A stretch of DNA of 64,000 nt from JAEXOD01 sp963663265 (GCA_963663265.2 CAXXXM010000002.1:1550001-1614000), one strand, 5' to 3'; shown: positions 19,741-29,198, numbered from the stretch's first letter. The notes: generated by a model from the letters alone, not told the origin. Numbers and translations are program-made.

Positions 19741-21312
19741 ATGAAAGAAAATCTAAAAAATTATTTACCATTAATTATGGTATTCATTGCAAATATTATT
19801 GTATATATTCCTGTTATTGTTTTTTATCCGGGTTTTATTACCGATGATTTTTTAATTTACAAGTTAATAGCCTTAAATCCTCAACAACCAATTTGTGTAA
19901 ATCCTCAAGAAGAGTTTTTCCTTTTTTTGCGTCCAATTTCATATTTTACCTTTTGGTTGGATTTTCATTTTTTTGGACATAACTATTATTTTATTAAGTC
20001 CGCTAATTTACTTCTCCATCTTATTGTTATTGGTTTGGTATATAAAATTCTAAATGAAATTATTACTGAATTTCATTTAGAAAAAAACAATAAAATAATT
20101 TTTACTTTACTTTTATTTTTTTCTTTTCATCCTGATGTTCATCAATGGATTTTTTGGATAGCTAACAGAACAGAATTGTTAGGTATATTATTTTATTTTT
20201 TGAGCATATATTTTTTTCTAAAGAATATTTCATCTAAGAAGGGTTTTTATTTATTAATATCTTTAATATGCTATATATTATCGATTTTCTCAAAGCAAAT
20301 AGGGTTACATTTACCATTGCTTTTATTATATTTAATTATTTTGAATAAGAAATACAATTTTATTAGTATCAAAAGAAATTATAATTTAACCTTGTATGTT
20401 ATTGTAGGGTTGATAATAATGGTGCTAACCCTATTTATTAATACTATTTTTATTACAAGTGAAGCTTCATTTTTTCAAAATATCTGGAAAAAACCTTTTG
20501 CTTTGCTTGGAATTTTCATTTATATCTTTGTTCCTATTCATTCACAAACTCTATACAATTATTTCCTATTTCACAAAGTGCTTGCCTTTATTTTAATGGG
20601 AATTCTAAGTTTTAGTCTAATTATTTTAAAAAGATGGATCTCCCTATCAGCTATTTTCCACTCCTTCATATTGCTATTAATAATTAGTTTTCCAAGAATT
20701 GTAAGTGCGGCTGGAGGTAGAATTAATACAGTTTATTTATTATGGGCAATGATTTGTTTTTACATTATTTTAGTTAAATATAAAAATCTTAGAGTAGTCT
20801 ATTTTCTTGTTGGATTATTTTTAACTGGCAGTTTTACTCGAATGATCTATCTACCTCAAAACATAAAAAAAGAACACTATGTGGCAGAAAGGTTTCACAA
20901 AACAGTCGTTAATAATATGCATTACCAATTGTTTACTTGTTCTTATCCTGAAGCAATAGTCTTAAATGACTATTATAATTTTTTCCTTAAAAAAAGTTTT
21001 GGAACTTATACAAATAACCAAAATTCTCCCGTGTATTTTTCGTATTCATTAATAGAGCAAAGCTTTCCAATAATGAATAAAAAATTTGTTAACGTTTCAT
21101 ATGATAATAGAATTATTACTGTTACTTCGCTCGATCCTTTTGTACATTTGTTAATAAGTAGTTCAATTACTAACTCAAAAATCCTCTCTACCAAACCCGA
21201 TTTATCTGGTCGTGGATACTCTCAAGTTACGTACGAACTGCCAAAATGGTTGGATTTGAAGAAAACCAAGTTAATTTATTTTGATGGTAAGGATTGGCTT
21301 ACGTTAAACTAA
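19741..21312 (+). CDS. Polytopic membrane protein, TMTC/GT39-like (GT-C) glycosyltransferase
   Basis: About 523 residues with about ten to twelve transmembrane helices. The ATG at 19741 is preferred; an in-frame TTG at 19708 would add 11 residues lying beside a promoter-like box. The first loop has 'FITDDFLIYKL', where GT-C enzymes keep acidic catalytic residues. It is followed by 'LRPISYFTFWLDFHFFG', 'NLLLHLIVIGLVY' and 'HPDVHQWIFWIANRTELLG'. This order is that of the TMTC/O-mannosyltransferase-like family, but without its TPR tail. A likely role is sugar transfer from a lipid carrier at the outer face of the inner membrane, using this cluster's products. Its stop is directly adjacent to the convergent stop at 21313. 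Confidence 0.72.
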   Translation: MKENLKNYLPLIMVFIANIIVYIPVIVFYPGFITDDFLIYKLIALNPQQPICVNPQEEFFLFLRPISYFTFWLDFHFFGHNYYFIKSANLLLHLIVIGLVYKILNEIITEFHLEKNNKIIFTLLLFFSFHPDVHQWIFWIANRTELLGILFYFLSIYFFLKNISSKKGFYLLISLICYILSIFSKQIGLHLPLLLLYLIILNKKYNFISIKRNYNLTLYVIVGLIIMVLTLFINTIFITSEASFFQNIWKKPFALLGIFIYIFVPIHSQTLYNYFLFHKVLAFILMGILSFSLIILKRWISLSAIFHSFILLLIISFPRIVSAAGGRINTVYLLWAMICFYIILVKYKNLRVVYFLVGLFLTGSFTRMIYLPQNIKKEHYVAERFHKTVVNNMHYQLFTCSYPEAIVLNDYYNFFLKKSFGTYTNNQNSPVYFSYSLIEQSFPIMNKKFVNVSYDNRIITVTSLDPFVHLLISSSITNSKILSTKPDLSGRGYSQVTYELPKWLDLKKTKLIYFDGKDWLTLN

Positions 21313-21894
21313 CTACTTACTCCTTACTGTAAAAAACAATATTATTGTTAATACTGCACTACTTACTGCTATTATTGGTTCAAGCAATGAAGGGGCAAGG
21401 GGTTCGGATGGTAAAGTTCCTCGTGTAAATGGGAGTGAATAGTTTTCTATTTTATTTATATTATCATAGTTAACTGAATCTTTTTGGGTTAAATATATAT
21501 TTTCGGTTAGTTTTATTTGGTCGTTTTGTTTTATTATATAATTTCCGGTTAGTGTTATTTCGCGATTAATATAATAATCACCTAAAAAGCCATCTTTTTC
21601 TATATCTTTATAATTTACAACTGCATTTTCAATGTTAATAATCACTTTTTGGTAGTTACTACTTTCATTTTCAGAAACCGTTTTACCATTTTCTGTAAAA
21701 AATTGTTCTATTCTACTGTTAAAATAAATTAAGTTAGAGGGACTTCTATTAATTAATACTATTTCTTTTTCACATTTATCCGAAATATTTGCACATAAAT
21801 TTTCAAGCAAACTGTTCATTGCTTCAAGATTTGTTATTTCTTGTGCTTTTAGGCTTGTTGCAAGTAATAATAAAATTACTAAAATACTCTTCAA
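21313..21894 (-). CDS. Exported protein of unknown function with C-terminal membrane anchor
   Basis: 193 residues that I do not recognise. It has a signal peptide (MKSILVILLLLATSLKAQ), a soluble middle part with two cysteines (CANISDKC), and a C-terminal helix (about 168-188) ending RSK, so it looks like a periplasmic protein tethered in the membrane. The middle contains 'ENAVVNYKDI' and 'REITLTGNYII', suggesting beta structure. It is a single gene, convergent with the GT-C gene with no intervening base. Confidence 0.7.
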   Translation of the reverse strand: MKSILVILLLLATSLKAQEITNLEAMNSLLENLCANISDKCEKEIVLINRSPSNLIYFNSRIEQFFTENGKTVSENESSNYQKVIINIENAVVNYKDIEKDGFLGDYYINREITLTGNYIIKQNDQIKLTENIYLTQKDSVNYDNINKIENYSLPFTRGTLPSEPLAPSLLEPIIAVSSAVLTIILFFTVRSK

Positions 21895-21960
21895 ATTAAT
21901 TCCATTTTTTGTTTATTAAGATAACAATATTAATATATAAAAATAAACCAAAAAATTTTC

Positions 21961-21991
21961 TTTGAATATTAAATAACCTAACTTAAATTTG
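21961..21991 (+). promoter_or_regulatory. Candidate Bacteroidota-type promoter
   Basis: TTTG (21961-21964), 19 nt, then TAAATTTG (21984-21991). This matches the TTTG-N19-21-TAnnTTTG consensus of Bacteroidota primary sigma factors, about 38 nt upstream of the ATG at 22030. Confidence 0.55.
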
Positions 21992-22029
21992 ATACGTCTA
22001 AATAATAAATGAAAATAGATTAGAGTATT

Positions 22030-23115
22030 ATGTCGGCTGGAAATAGAATAAAACATCTTTTTGATCTTTATACAAGCGATTTAAGCTATTCCGAAATTGA
22101 GAAATTAATTAAAAGGGATTCTGCAGAAGTTTATGAATTTTTTACCGCTAATATTCCTAAATCTAATCCAAACGAAAATAAAATACGCAGAGGTTTTAAA
22201 TTTATTAAAGGTTTATTTAATGCCTTTGTTTTACGACTAACTCCCGCTCGCAGAATTATATATTTTTTAACTCTCTTGTTTTTCTTTGTTGGCTTAAATA
22301 GTTTAAATACTTTTCAAATTTTCCTTTCATTTTTAGTTTTAAACCTTTTGTTAGCTTTTGAATTAGCTGATAAACTAACCTTAAAAAGCGAAATTGATAT
22401 TGCCAGCAAAGTACAAAACGGGTTAGTTCCTAACTCTCCCCCTAAACACGAAATTTATGATATTGCCATTCACTATGAACCGGCAAAAATTGTAAGTGGC
22501 GATTATTTCGATTTTATTTCCACTAATAATAACGGAATGTATTATTTTATTGGCGATATTTCCGGAAAAGGGATGTCTGCGGCTTTATTTATGGTTCAGG
22601 TACGTTCAATTATTCATTCATTAGTTAATCTTTGCAATTCACCAAAGCAAATATTAATTAAATTAAAAGAAATATTTTCGCACGATTTAAAACCTGGTAC
22701 TTTTTTAACCATTGTTTCAGCTTTAATTAAAAATGATGGTTCAATTCAAATGTCACGTGCCGGACACAATACAATTTACTACTATAAAAAACAAACAAAT
22801 GAAATTGAAGTATTGTTTCCTAAAGGACTTGCTATCGGATTTAACGACAAAGGAGTATTTGCATCCTCTTTAGAAGAAATTTCTGTTAATCCAGCTGAAG
22901 GTGATATTATAGTTTTCTATACGGACGGCATTACTGAAGCAATGAATCAAAAAAACGAACAGTTTGGCGAAAGTCGTTTTAAGGAAGAGATTATTAAAAA
23001 TGCCAATAAATCTGTTGACGAAATTAAAGATAGAATAATAAGATCAATTGTTCGTTTTCGAGGTAACAGCACTCAATCAGACGATTTAACTTTAACAATA
23101 TTTAAACACAAATAA
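22030..23115 (+). CDS. RsbU/SpoIIE-type serine phosphatase
   Basis: 361 residues. A cytoplasmic N-terminus precedes two hydrophobic helices (about 75-115). A PPM/SpoIIE phosphatase domain follows: 'ASKVQNGLVPNSPP' near 135, 'SGDYFDFI' and 'GDISGKGMSAALFM' (metal-binding aspartates), 'SRAGHNTIYYY', 'FYTDGITEAMN' and 'TQSDDLTLTIF'. Enzymes of this type dephosphorylate anti-sigma-factor antagonists in partner-switching stress control. No RsbV or RsbW partner is adjacent. It is monocistronic with a good upstream promoter match, and is convergent with the kinase gene, 3 nt between stops. Confidence 0.9.
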   Translation: MSAGNRIKHLFDLYTSDLSYSEIEKLIKRDSAEVYEFFTANIPKSNPNENKIRRGFKFIKGLFNAFVLRLTPARRIIYFLTLLFFFVGLNSLNTFQIFLSFLVLNLLLAFELADKLTLKSEIDIASKVQNGLVPNSPPKHEIYDIAIHYEPAKIVSGDYFDFISTNNNGMYYFIGDISGKGMSAALFMVQVRSIIHSLVNLCNSPKQILIKLKEIFSHDLKPGTFLTIVSALIKNDGSIQMSRAGHNTIYYYKKQTNEIEVLFPKGLAIGFNDKGVFASSLEEISVNPAEGDIIVFYTDGITEAMNQKNEQFGESRFKEEIIKNANKSVDEIKDRIIRSIVRFRGNSTQSDDLTLTIFKHK

Positions 23116-23118
23116 TAC

Positions 23119-25524
23119 TTATTTATTTGTTAACTGAATAGTAAAATAAAATCTACTCCCCTTTTGTGGTTCGCTTTCTGCCCAAATTTTGCCTCCAAGT
23201 TTTTCAACATATTCTTTACACAAAATTAAACCAAGTCCCGATCCGGATTCGTCTAATGTCCCCTTTTTACTAACTTTTTTATCCATCCTGAACAAATTAC
23301 GTATTTCGTGTTCGCTACATCCTATTCCGTTATCAATAACCGAAACAACAATTTCATCGGGTTTATTATATAATTCAGCATTTAACTCAATTATTCCGCC
23401 GATATACGAAAATTTTATAGCATTTGAAATAAGATTACGTAAAACCGAGCTTATTAAATGCATATCAGCATTTATATAATAACTATTAGATATTGAATTA
23501 ATTAGTTTGATTTTTTTCTGTTCGGCGTTGTTAGCGTATAAAACAATAATTTCATCAGCAACTTCATAAAGGTTTAATTTTAAAAAGTTGTAATTTGTTA
23601 TTCCTCTTTTAATGCGGGTCCATTCTAATAAATTTTCTAAAAGATTATTCATCGACTTGGTGGAGTTAAACATTTCTTTCAATAAATCTTTATTTTCATC
23701 TTCGCTTAAAATTTCAAAATTTTCGTGTAAAATCTGACTAATTCCCAACAATCCGTGAAACGGGCTACGTAAATCATGTGCAATAACAGAAAAGAATTTA
23801 TCTTTTTCAGCGTTGGCTTTTTTAAGTTTTTCTTCAGACGCTGCCAGCATTTGAATAAGAGCGTTTTTTTCTTCTAAATTTTGTTGAATTGCATTGTTTG
23901 AAACCGTAACTTCATTTAATGCTTTTTTAAGCTTTTTAAGGTTTTCATTTTTTTCGGTTATATCTAAGGCTGTAAATATTACTCCTTTTTCTAAGTCATT
24001 TACATCAAGTGCTATTGAACTAAGTAAAATTTCAATTATTTTTCCATCTTTTCTTTTAAATTTTGTTTCAATCGTTCCAAATCCTTTTTGGTAAATACTT
24101 TTATATTTATTTTCACCAACAAAATTATATTCTTCAACAGAAGGATATAACATTATAGAGGATTGATTAATAAGTTCATCTTTGTTATACCCAGTAATGT
24201 AACATAGTGTGTCATTAACATCTTGAAAAACTCTATTAATTACCGTACCAATTCCAACAGGTGCAATAGAAATAATACTGCGAAGTTTTTCTTCTTTTTC
24301 TTGAAGATTTTGTATGGCAATTTTTCTTTCAGCAATATCCCAAGCTAAATCGGCAAACAACGATACGATTTTTACGTCATTATCGTTGTAATCGGTTTCT
24401 TTATTGCCAACACCAACAATTGCTACAACTTTATTTTCTCTTATTACAGGAACAATTAGCTCTCTAACTAATTTTGCGTGTCCTTCAGGCAAACCTCGTT
24501 TTCCTTCAGCAGTTTCGTAATTATTATGTATAACTGGTTCTTTAGTGAAATAACTGCTTGCCCAAATTCCGGCTTCTTCAACTTTATATGTGTGATTATC
24601 AAACTTCCTTTCGCAAAAGTATTTTACTGTATTAGTTGACCACTCTTGCAGCTTAATGCTTTTTTGATCGTGTTCAACAAAATGATAAAATCCTATTTTG
24701 CTTTCGGTTAATTTTTCTGCCTCGTCTAAAGTTTTCTGCAAAAGAGAACTTAATGAATGTTTGTCTGAGTACTCTCGTAATTTGAGGCGTGAACTTAATA
24801 TTTCTTCTTCTAACTTTTTTTCCGTAATATTTCTTGCAATTGCAACAATCGAAAAATTAGAGCTCTTTTCAGATTTTGTTATTACTTTATTTTTTGTTTC
24901 AAACCAGGCATAACTGCCCGATTTTAATTTTAATCTAATTTCCTTATGCGAAAAATCATCATCTAAGGCTTGATAATCTATATATTTCATCAGCTTAACT
25001 GCATCATTTGGGTGGCAAAAATCTACAAAACTTTTTCCTATAATTTCCGCCTGGGTATATCCTAATGCTTGATTGCAGCTATCACTTATATATAATATTT
25101 TACCTGAGTTTTCAATTTTAAATACTATATCTAATGTGTTTTGTAAAATTGTATTTATATCAATAATACTTTCAATATTATAGTAATCGTCTTTAATTAT
25201 GCAAAGTAATACTTCTTTATTATTTATAATTTGAGAATAAAAAATGGTTTTTTTTGTGCCGGCAATAACAGAACCAGACAAACTATTTAAGCTATCTCTA
25301 TTGAGATATTCTTGAACTGCTTTATATAAAAAATTCAAGCTCTCAATTTTTGATAAATGAAAACTTTCAAAACTAATTTTAAAATTTTTAATGGCTGTAT
25401 CGTTTGCCCATAAAAGATGTAATGAATCTAATGCAACTACAAATGCGTAATCATATTTAGTACATGTCAAAACATCCAGAAAAAGCTCGTTCTCTAATAT
25501 TAAATGAGTATCTCGTTCCCTCAT
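23119..25524 (-). CDS. Cytoplasmic PAS-PAS-GAF-PAS sensor histidine kinase
   Basis: 801 residues, no membrane helix, ribosome site AGGATAGGA. Order: a PAS-like region (about 20-110), a PAS domain with 'GKSFVDFCHPNDAVKLM' and PAC (about 125-240), a GAF domain of the GAF_2 type ('ESKIGFYHFVEHD', 'GLPEGHAKLVRELIVPV', about 258-410), and a third PAS/PAC (about 420-540). A short coiled segment leads to HisKA with the phosphoacceptor in VIAHDLRSPFHG (His583). The ATPase domain shows 'NLISNAIKFSYIG', 'VIDNGIGCSEHE' and 'GSGLGLILCKEYVEKLGG'. No receiver domain or adjacent regulator is present. The ligand is unknown; GAF_2 domains often bind chromophores or small molecules. Confidence 0.9.
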   Translation of the reverse strand: MRERDTHLILENELFLDVLTCTKYDYAFVVALDSLHLLWANDTAIKNFKISFESFHLSKIESLNFLYKAVQEYLNRDSLNSLSGSVIAGTKKTIFYSQIINNKEVLLCIIKDDYYNIESIIDINTILQNTLDIVFKIENSGKILYISDSCNQALGYTQAEIIGKSFVDFCHPNDAVKLMKYIDYQALDDDFSHKEIRLKLKSGSYAWFETKNKVITKSEKSSNFSIVAIARNITEKKLEEEILSSRLKLREYSDKHSLSSLLQKTLDEAEKLTESKIGFYHFVEHDQKSIKLQEWSTNTVKYFCERKFDNHTYKVEEAGIWASSYFTKEPVIHNNYETAEGKRGLPEGHAKLVRELIVPVIRENKVVAIVGVGNKETDYNDNDVKIVSLFADLAWDIAERKIAIQNLQEKEEKLRSIISIAPVGIGTVINRVFQDVNDTLCYITGYNKDELINQSSIMLYPSVEEYNFVGENKYKSIYQKGFGTIETKFKRKDGKIIEILLSSIALDVNDLEKGVIFTALDITEKNENLKKLKKALNEVTVSNNAIQQNLEEKNALIQMLAASEEKLKKANAEKDKFFSVIAHDLRSPFHGLLGISQILHENFEILSEDENKDLLKEMFNSTKSMNNLLENLLEWTRIKRGITNYNFLKLNLYEVADEIIVLYANNAEQKKIKLINSISNSYYINADMHLISSVLRNLISNAIKFSYIGGIIELNAELYNKPDEIVVSVIDNGIGCSEHEIRNLFRMDKKVSKKGTLDESGSGLGLILCKEYVEKLGGKIWAESEPQKGSRFYFTIQLTNK

Positions 25525-25664
25525 GCAATTTTTTCCTATCCTAAAAATCGTGCATTATTAGTAGTAAATTAGCTATTATTTATATATAAATCAATTGTTA
25601 TTATATCTTAAGTTGTGGAATTTTGTTTATTAATGAATTGTTAAATAAACAAAAAGGAGTTAAA

Positions 25665-26636
25665 ATGAAATATACAAAACTTGGCAAAAGCGGATTACAA
25701 GTTAGTAAACTAACTTTAGGAACAATGAATTTTGGAACTTATTCAGATAAAGAAATCAGCTTTAAAATTATGGATAGAGCGTTAGAACAAGGAATTAACT
25801 TATTTGATACAGCAAATGTGTACGGTGGAGAAGGAAAACAAGGGCTTACCGAGGAAATTATTGGTGAATGGTTAGCTCAAAACAAATCAAACAGAAACAA
25901 AATTGTTTTAGCTACAAAAGTTTATGGTAAAATGGGTGAACAAATTAATCAATCCAAACTTTCGGCTTATAACATTAAACGTGCTTGCGAAGATAGTTTA
26001 CGCCGTTTAAAAACAGACCATATTGATCTTTATCAAATGCATCATGTTGATAGAGATACTCCTTGGGAAGAAATTTGGCAGGCTTTTGAACAGCTTATTA
26101 AAGAAGGAAAAATTACTTATGTAGGTAGTAGTAACTTTGCTGCTTGGAATATTGCCGAAGCTTATTTTACTGCAAAAGAAAAACATGTTTTGGGTGTTAT
26201 TTCCGAACAAAGCATTTACAGTTTAAGAAACAGAAATATTGAATTAGAAGTTATTCCAGCCTTAAAAAGATTTGGTATTGGCTTAATTCCATGGAGCCCA
26301 TTGGCAGGAGGTTTATTGTGCGGTATATTAGACCCCAAAACTGAAGGGAGAAGAACAAGAGTGCCATTATTAAAATCGGTAGAAAAACTACGTCCACAAA
26401 TTGAACAATACGAGGCATTGTGTAAAGAATTAAATTTAGCACCTGCCGATGTTGCTTTAGCCTGGGTATTACATAACCCCGTGGTTACATCGCCCATTAT
26501 TGGACCAAGAACAGTTGAACAGTTAGATAATAGTATTAAAGCGTTGGATATTATATTAGATGCCGAAATCCTTAGCAAATTAGACCAAATTTGGCCAGGA
26601 CCAGGTAATCAAGCTCCTGAAGCTTATGCTTGGTAA
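25665..26636 (+). CDS. Aldo/keto reductase
   Basis: 323 residues. The ATG at 25665 follows a strong AAAGGAG site, and the family-typical start MKYTKLGKSGLQVSKLTLG confirms it. The TIM-barrel shows 'NLFDTANVYGG' (catalytic Asp and Tyr), 'VLATKVYG' (Lys), 'DLYQMHHVD' (His) and 'GPRTVEQLDN' (NADPH site). It reduces an aldehyde or ketone with NADPH. By similarity it falls near the YajO/YhdN-type reductases, but the substrate is not determinable. Spaced 59 nt from htpX. Confidence 0.93.
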   Translation: MKYTKLGKSGLQVSKLTLGTMNFGTYSDKEISFKIMDRALEQGINLFDTANVYGGEGKQGLTEEIIGEWLAQNKSNRNKIVLATKVYGKMGEQINQSKLSAYNIKRACEDSLRRLKTDHIDLYQMHHVDRDTPWEEIWQAFEQLIKEGKITYVGSSNFAAWNIAEAYFTAKEKHVLGVISEQSIYSLRNRNIELEVIPALKRFGIGLIPWSPLAGGLLCGILDPKTEGRRTRVPLLKSVEKLRPQIEQYEALCKELNLAPADVALAWVLHNPVVTSPIIGPRTVEQLDNSIKALDIILDAEILSKLDQIWPGPGNQAPEAYAW

Positions 26637-26695
26637 TAGGAACATAATAATATTTTAGTGTTATAATTAAAAAATAATTTTTTTTGAGGTATACA

Positions 26696-27547
26696 ATGAA
26701 TATGTTTAAAACCGTGTTTTTAATGACCCTTATGATGGTTATTTTTATGTTGGTGGGTTCTTTAATTGGCGGTAAAAGCGGATTAATGATTGCTTTTGTT
26801 TTTTCACTTGCAATGAACTTTGGTTCGTATTGGTTTAGCGATAAAATTGTTTTAACCATGTATCGTGCTCAACCGGTTACAAAAGCAGAGGCTCCACAAT
26901 TATATGATGTAGTTGAAAAACTTTCGCAAAAAGCTATGCTGCCAATGCCCAAAGTGTATATAATTGACGATCCTACTCCTAATGCATTTGCAACAGGTAG
27001 AAATCCTGAAAATGCAGCCGTTGCTGCTACAAGTGGAATATTACGACTGTTAAACAGAGATGAATTAGAAGGAGTTATGGCTCATGAATTGGCACACGTT
27101 CAACATAGAGATATTTTAATAAGCACTATTGCAGCAACTTTAGTTGGTACAATTACATTTATTGCCCGCATGGCTGGCTGGGCTGCTATGTTTGGTGGTG
27201 GACGTAGTGACGATAGAGATGATGGAAATGCTTTTTATTCACTTGCTATGATGATATTAGCTCCAATAGTTGCTACAATTATTCAACTTGCAATTTCTCG
27301 TTCACGTGAATTTTCGGCAGATGAAGGTGGAGCTTCAATTTCAGGAAAGCCTTTAGCGTTAGCATCTGCTTTAAATAAGTTAACCAATTATAATCAACAA
27401 CGCCCAATGGATGTTAGTCCTTCAAGTGCACATATGTTTATTGTTAATCCCCTTTCCGGAAAATCTTTTATGAAACTATTTTCTACTCACCCTCCTGTTG
27501 AAGAAAGAATTAAAAGACTTGATGAAATTGCAAGAGGACGTAGATAA
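26696..27547 (+). CDS. htpX: Membrane zinc metalloprotease HtpX
   Basis: 283 residues, usual length. The ATG at 26696 has a GAGGT site; the protein begins MNMFKTVFLMTLMMV. Two N-terminal helices (about 5-55) precede the M48 domain with 'IDDPTPNAFATGRNPENAAVAAT' split by the usual turns. The zinc site is HELAH (His130, Glu131, His134) with the third ligand in 'REFSADEGG', and there are two further helices. HtpX degrades damaged membrane proteins at the inner membrane. It ends 89 nt before suhB with a strong terminator between. Confidence 0.95.
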   Translation: MNMFKTVFLMTLMMVIFMLVGSLIGGKSGLMIAFVFSLAMNFGSYWFSDKIVLTMYRAQPVTKAEAPQLYDVVEKLSQKAMLPMPKVYIIDDPTPNAFATGRNPENAAVAATSGILRLLNRDELEGVMAHELAHVQHRDILISTIAATLVGTITFIARMAGWAAMFGGGRSDDRDDGNAFYSLAMMILAPIVATIIQLAISRSREFSADEGGASISGKPLALASALNKLTNYNQQRPMDVSPSSAHMFIVNPLSGKSFMKLFSTHPPVEERIKRLDEIARGRR

Positions 27548-27575
27548 TACAAATTATTAATCAATTTTTAATTCA

Positions 27576-27620
27576 TTGTATCAAAAGATTTATTATTTTT
27601 AATCTTTTGATACAATTTTT
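27576..27620 (+). terminator. Terminator after htpX
   Basis: A perfect 15-bp stem (27576-27590 with 27601-27615), a 10-nt loop and five T. It isolates htpX from suhB. Confidence 0.88.
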
Positions 27621-27636
27621 ATTTTAAAAGGTAATT

Positions 27637-28401
27637 ATGTTACAAGATGTTATTCAAATTTCAAAAGAAGCCGGAGAAATAATTCGTAACGGCTTTCGTT
27701 CTAATTTTTCAGTTAAATTCAAAACTAATGATGCTAATTTGGTTACTTCAATTGATGAAGCTTCTGAAAACTGTATTATAGATTTTATTAAACGTAAATA
27801 CCCTACTCACGGAATACTTACCGAAGAATCCGGTAAAGTTAAAACCGGCGGTGATTATCTTTGGGTAATCGATCCACTTGATGGAACGTCAAATTTTGCC
27901 CATGGACTTCCAATTTTTTCGGTTTCAATTGGTGTTCAGTACAAAGGAGTTACTACGTGGGGTGTTGTTTACGATGTAATGCGTGATGTTGTTTATTCTG
28001 CCGAGCTAAATAACGGTTCTTATGAAAATGATGTAAAATTAAAAGTTTCGGAGCATGATAATATTAATAGAAGCTTTTTAGTTACCGGATTTCCTTATGA
28101 TTTAAAAGATAATCCTGAAAACACGATTAAAAAGTTCAATACCATGTTGTTAAACTCGCGTGCTGTCCGCAGATTAGGCTCAGCCGCAATTGATTTTTGT
28201 TATACCGCAGCCGGAGTTTTTGATGGCTTTTGGGAAGTTCATTTACATCCATGGGATTTGGCAGCCGGCAAACTAATTGTTGAAGAAGCCGGTGGAGTTG
28301 TAACCGATTTTGCTAACAACCCAATTGATATTTATTCAAAACAAATTTTAGCTACTAATGGAATAATTCATGGTAAAATGTTAGAATTATTAAATGTTTG
28401 A
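27637..28401 (+). CDS. suhB: Inositol-1-monophosphatase family protein
   Basis: 254 residues with an AAAGG ribosome site. Metal and phosphate motifs are 'TEESGK' (Glu), 'WVIDPLDGTSNFAHG' (the DPLDGT signature) and 'HPWDLAAGKLIVEEAGG' (the second signature). It hydrolyses myo-inositol-1-phosphate or related sugar phosphates with Mg2+ and Li+ sensitivity typical of the family. SuhB of other bacteria also assists rRNA transcription, which is not testable here. The downstream region is repeat-rich and has no clear terminator. Confidence 0.92.
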   Translation: MLQDVIQISKEAGEIIRNGFRSNFSVKFKTNDANLVTSIDEASENCIIDFIKRKYPTHGILTEESGKVKTGGDYLWVIDPLDGTSNFAHGLPIFSVSIGVQYKGVTTWGVVYDVMRDVVYSAELNNGSYENDVKLKVSEHDNINRSFLVTGFPYDLKDNPENTIKKFNTMLLNSRAVRRLGSAAIDFCYTAAGVFDGFWEVHLHPWDLAAGKLIVEEAGGVVTDFANNPIDIYSKQILATNGIIHGKMLELLNV

Positions 28402-28409
28402 TAAAAAAA

Positions 28410-28451
28410 GTAACAAGAAACGAGTAATGAGTGTCACGGTTGTTACAAAAT
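28410..28451 (-). repeat. Inverted copy of the TTTTGTAACAACC/CTCGTTTCT module
   Basis: Read on the minus strand, TTTTGTAACAACC is followed after 13 nt by CTCGTTTCT. The same order and spacing occurs on the plus strand at about 31945-31980. Confidence 0.6.
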
Positions 28452-28540
28452 TAAAAACATTGTCTGAACCTGGATTGTTGGGATTAAAATGATTTATGGG
28501 ATTAAGGATTAAACCCTTTCATTACCCAAATCTGGATAGT

Positions 28541-28559
28541 CCCACTCCGCTGGAGTGGG
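28541..28559. repeat. Hairpin repeat
   Basis: Arms CCCACTCC and GGAGTGGG with loop GCT. Confidence 0.7.
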
Positions 28560-28597
28560 GATAATTTGGGGTGAATTTGTTTTTCTACAAACAGAGC

Positions 28598-28612
28598 CAT
28601 TCCGCCGGAATG
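28598..28612. repeat. Hairpin repeat
   Basis: Arms CATTCC and GGAATG with loop GCC. Confidence 0.65.
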
Positions 28613-28630
28613 TCTTTATATTATTTCTAC

Positions 28631-28695
28631 ATGACTAAAGTTATGGGCTAAAAGTTAAATAATTTTGCATAAAACCGCACGACTAAAGTCGTGGG
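28631..28695. repeat. Pair of GACTAAAGT hairpin repeats
   Basis: TGACTAAAGTTATGGG (from 28632) and CGACTAAAGTCGTGGG (from 28680) are two versions of one element. The second forms a perfect CGACT/AGTCG hairpin. Confidence 0.6.
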
Positions 28696-28802
28696 ACAGT
28701 AATTCTTTTCCTCCTCATCTTGCTTCAAGCTTTTTGTAACGCGTTTCTTGTCACTTTCTTTCCCCGTCACGAGGGCGTTGCATAATTGGGGATAGATATT
28801 CA

Positions 28803-28831
28803 TGGCGGTCATGGTCTTACCATGACCGAAT
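28803..28831. repeat. 29-nt repeat with 9-bp hairpin, left copy
   Basis: Arms GGTCATGGT and ACCATGACC with loop CTT (28807-28827). The whole 29 nt is identical to 31841-31869, in the same orientation, on the other side of the GH9 gene. Confidence 0.85.
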
Positions 28832-28883
28832 AAAATTTGTATTAAAACAGCTATATTTAAGCTATTTTTTGGTAAAAACAGTA

Positions 28884-28906
28884 GTGTCACGGTGAGACCG
28901 TGACAC
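28884..28906. repeat. Hairpin repeat with 10-bp arms
   Basis: Arms GTGTCACGGT and ACCGTGACAC with loop GAG. Degenerate copies lie at about 31745-31769 and 31910-31933, where the second arm is eroded. Confidence 0.75.
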
Positions 28907-29198
28907 CCATGAACTTGATTTTCGACTTTTGCAACACCTACGTCACGCGTCACTGTCTATCTCCAGTCTAAAGTTTCTGGTCTCAAGTCTCAAACTTCCA
29001 GTTTCTTTATTCCCCCAAAATTAAAAAATATTATGGAAGTTGTTTTAATTTAAATACTTATCAAAGTAATATGTTTTATTTATTAAATTAATAAAACTTT
29101 ATTAAATATCATTTATATCTTTGGTTGTTTTAGCTCCTTTGTGCAAGGGCATAATATTTGCTATTTTATTATTTTATTTAAACTTAAGGAATAATATT

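Larger units (their letters stand above)
28402..29198. repeat. Repeat-rich intergenic region left of the GH9 gene
   Basis: About 800 bp without a credible gene. It contains at least five unrelated hairpins built alike (6-10 bp arms and a 2-3 nt loop): 28541-28559, 28598-28612, 28680-28691, 28807-28827 and 28884-28906. It also has short modules built from GTCAC and the string TTTTGTAACAACC. Several modules recur in the region right of the GH9 gene (31740-32050). Confidence 0.75.

Noticed and set aside
28648..28953. A 101-codon minus-strand open frame in the repeat region
   Set aside because: It is made of hairpin repeats and spacer DNA, has no ribosome site, and its residues follow the palindromes. 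It is not a gene.
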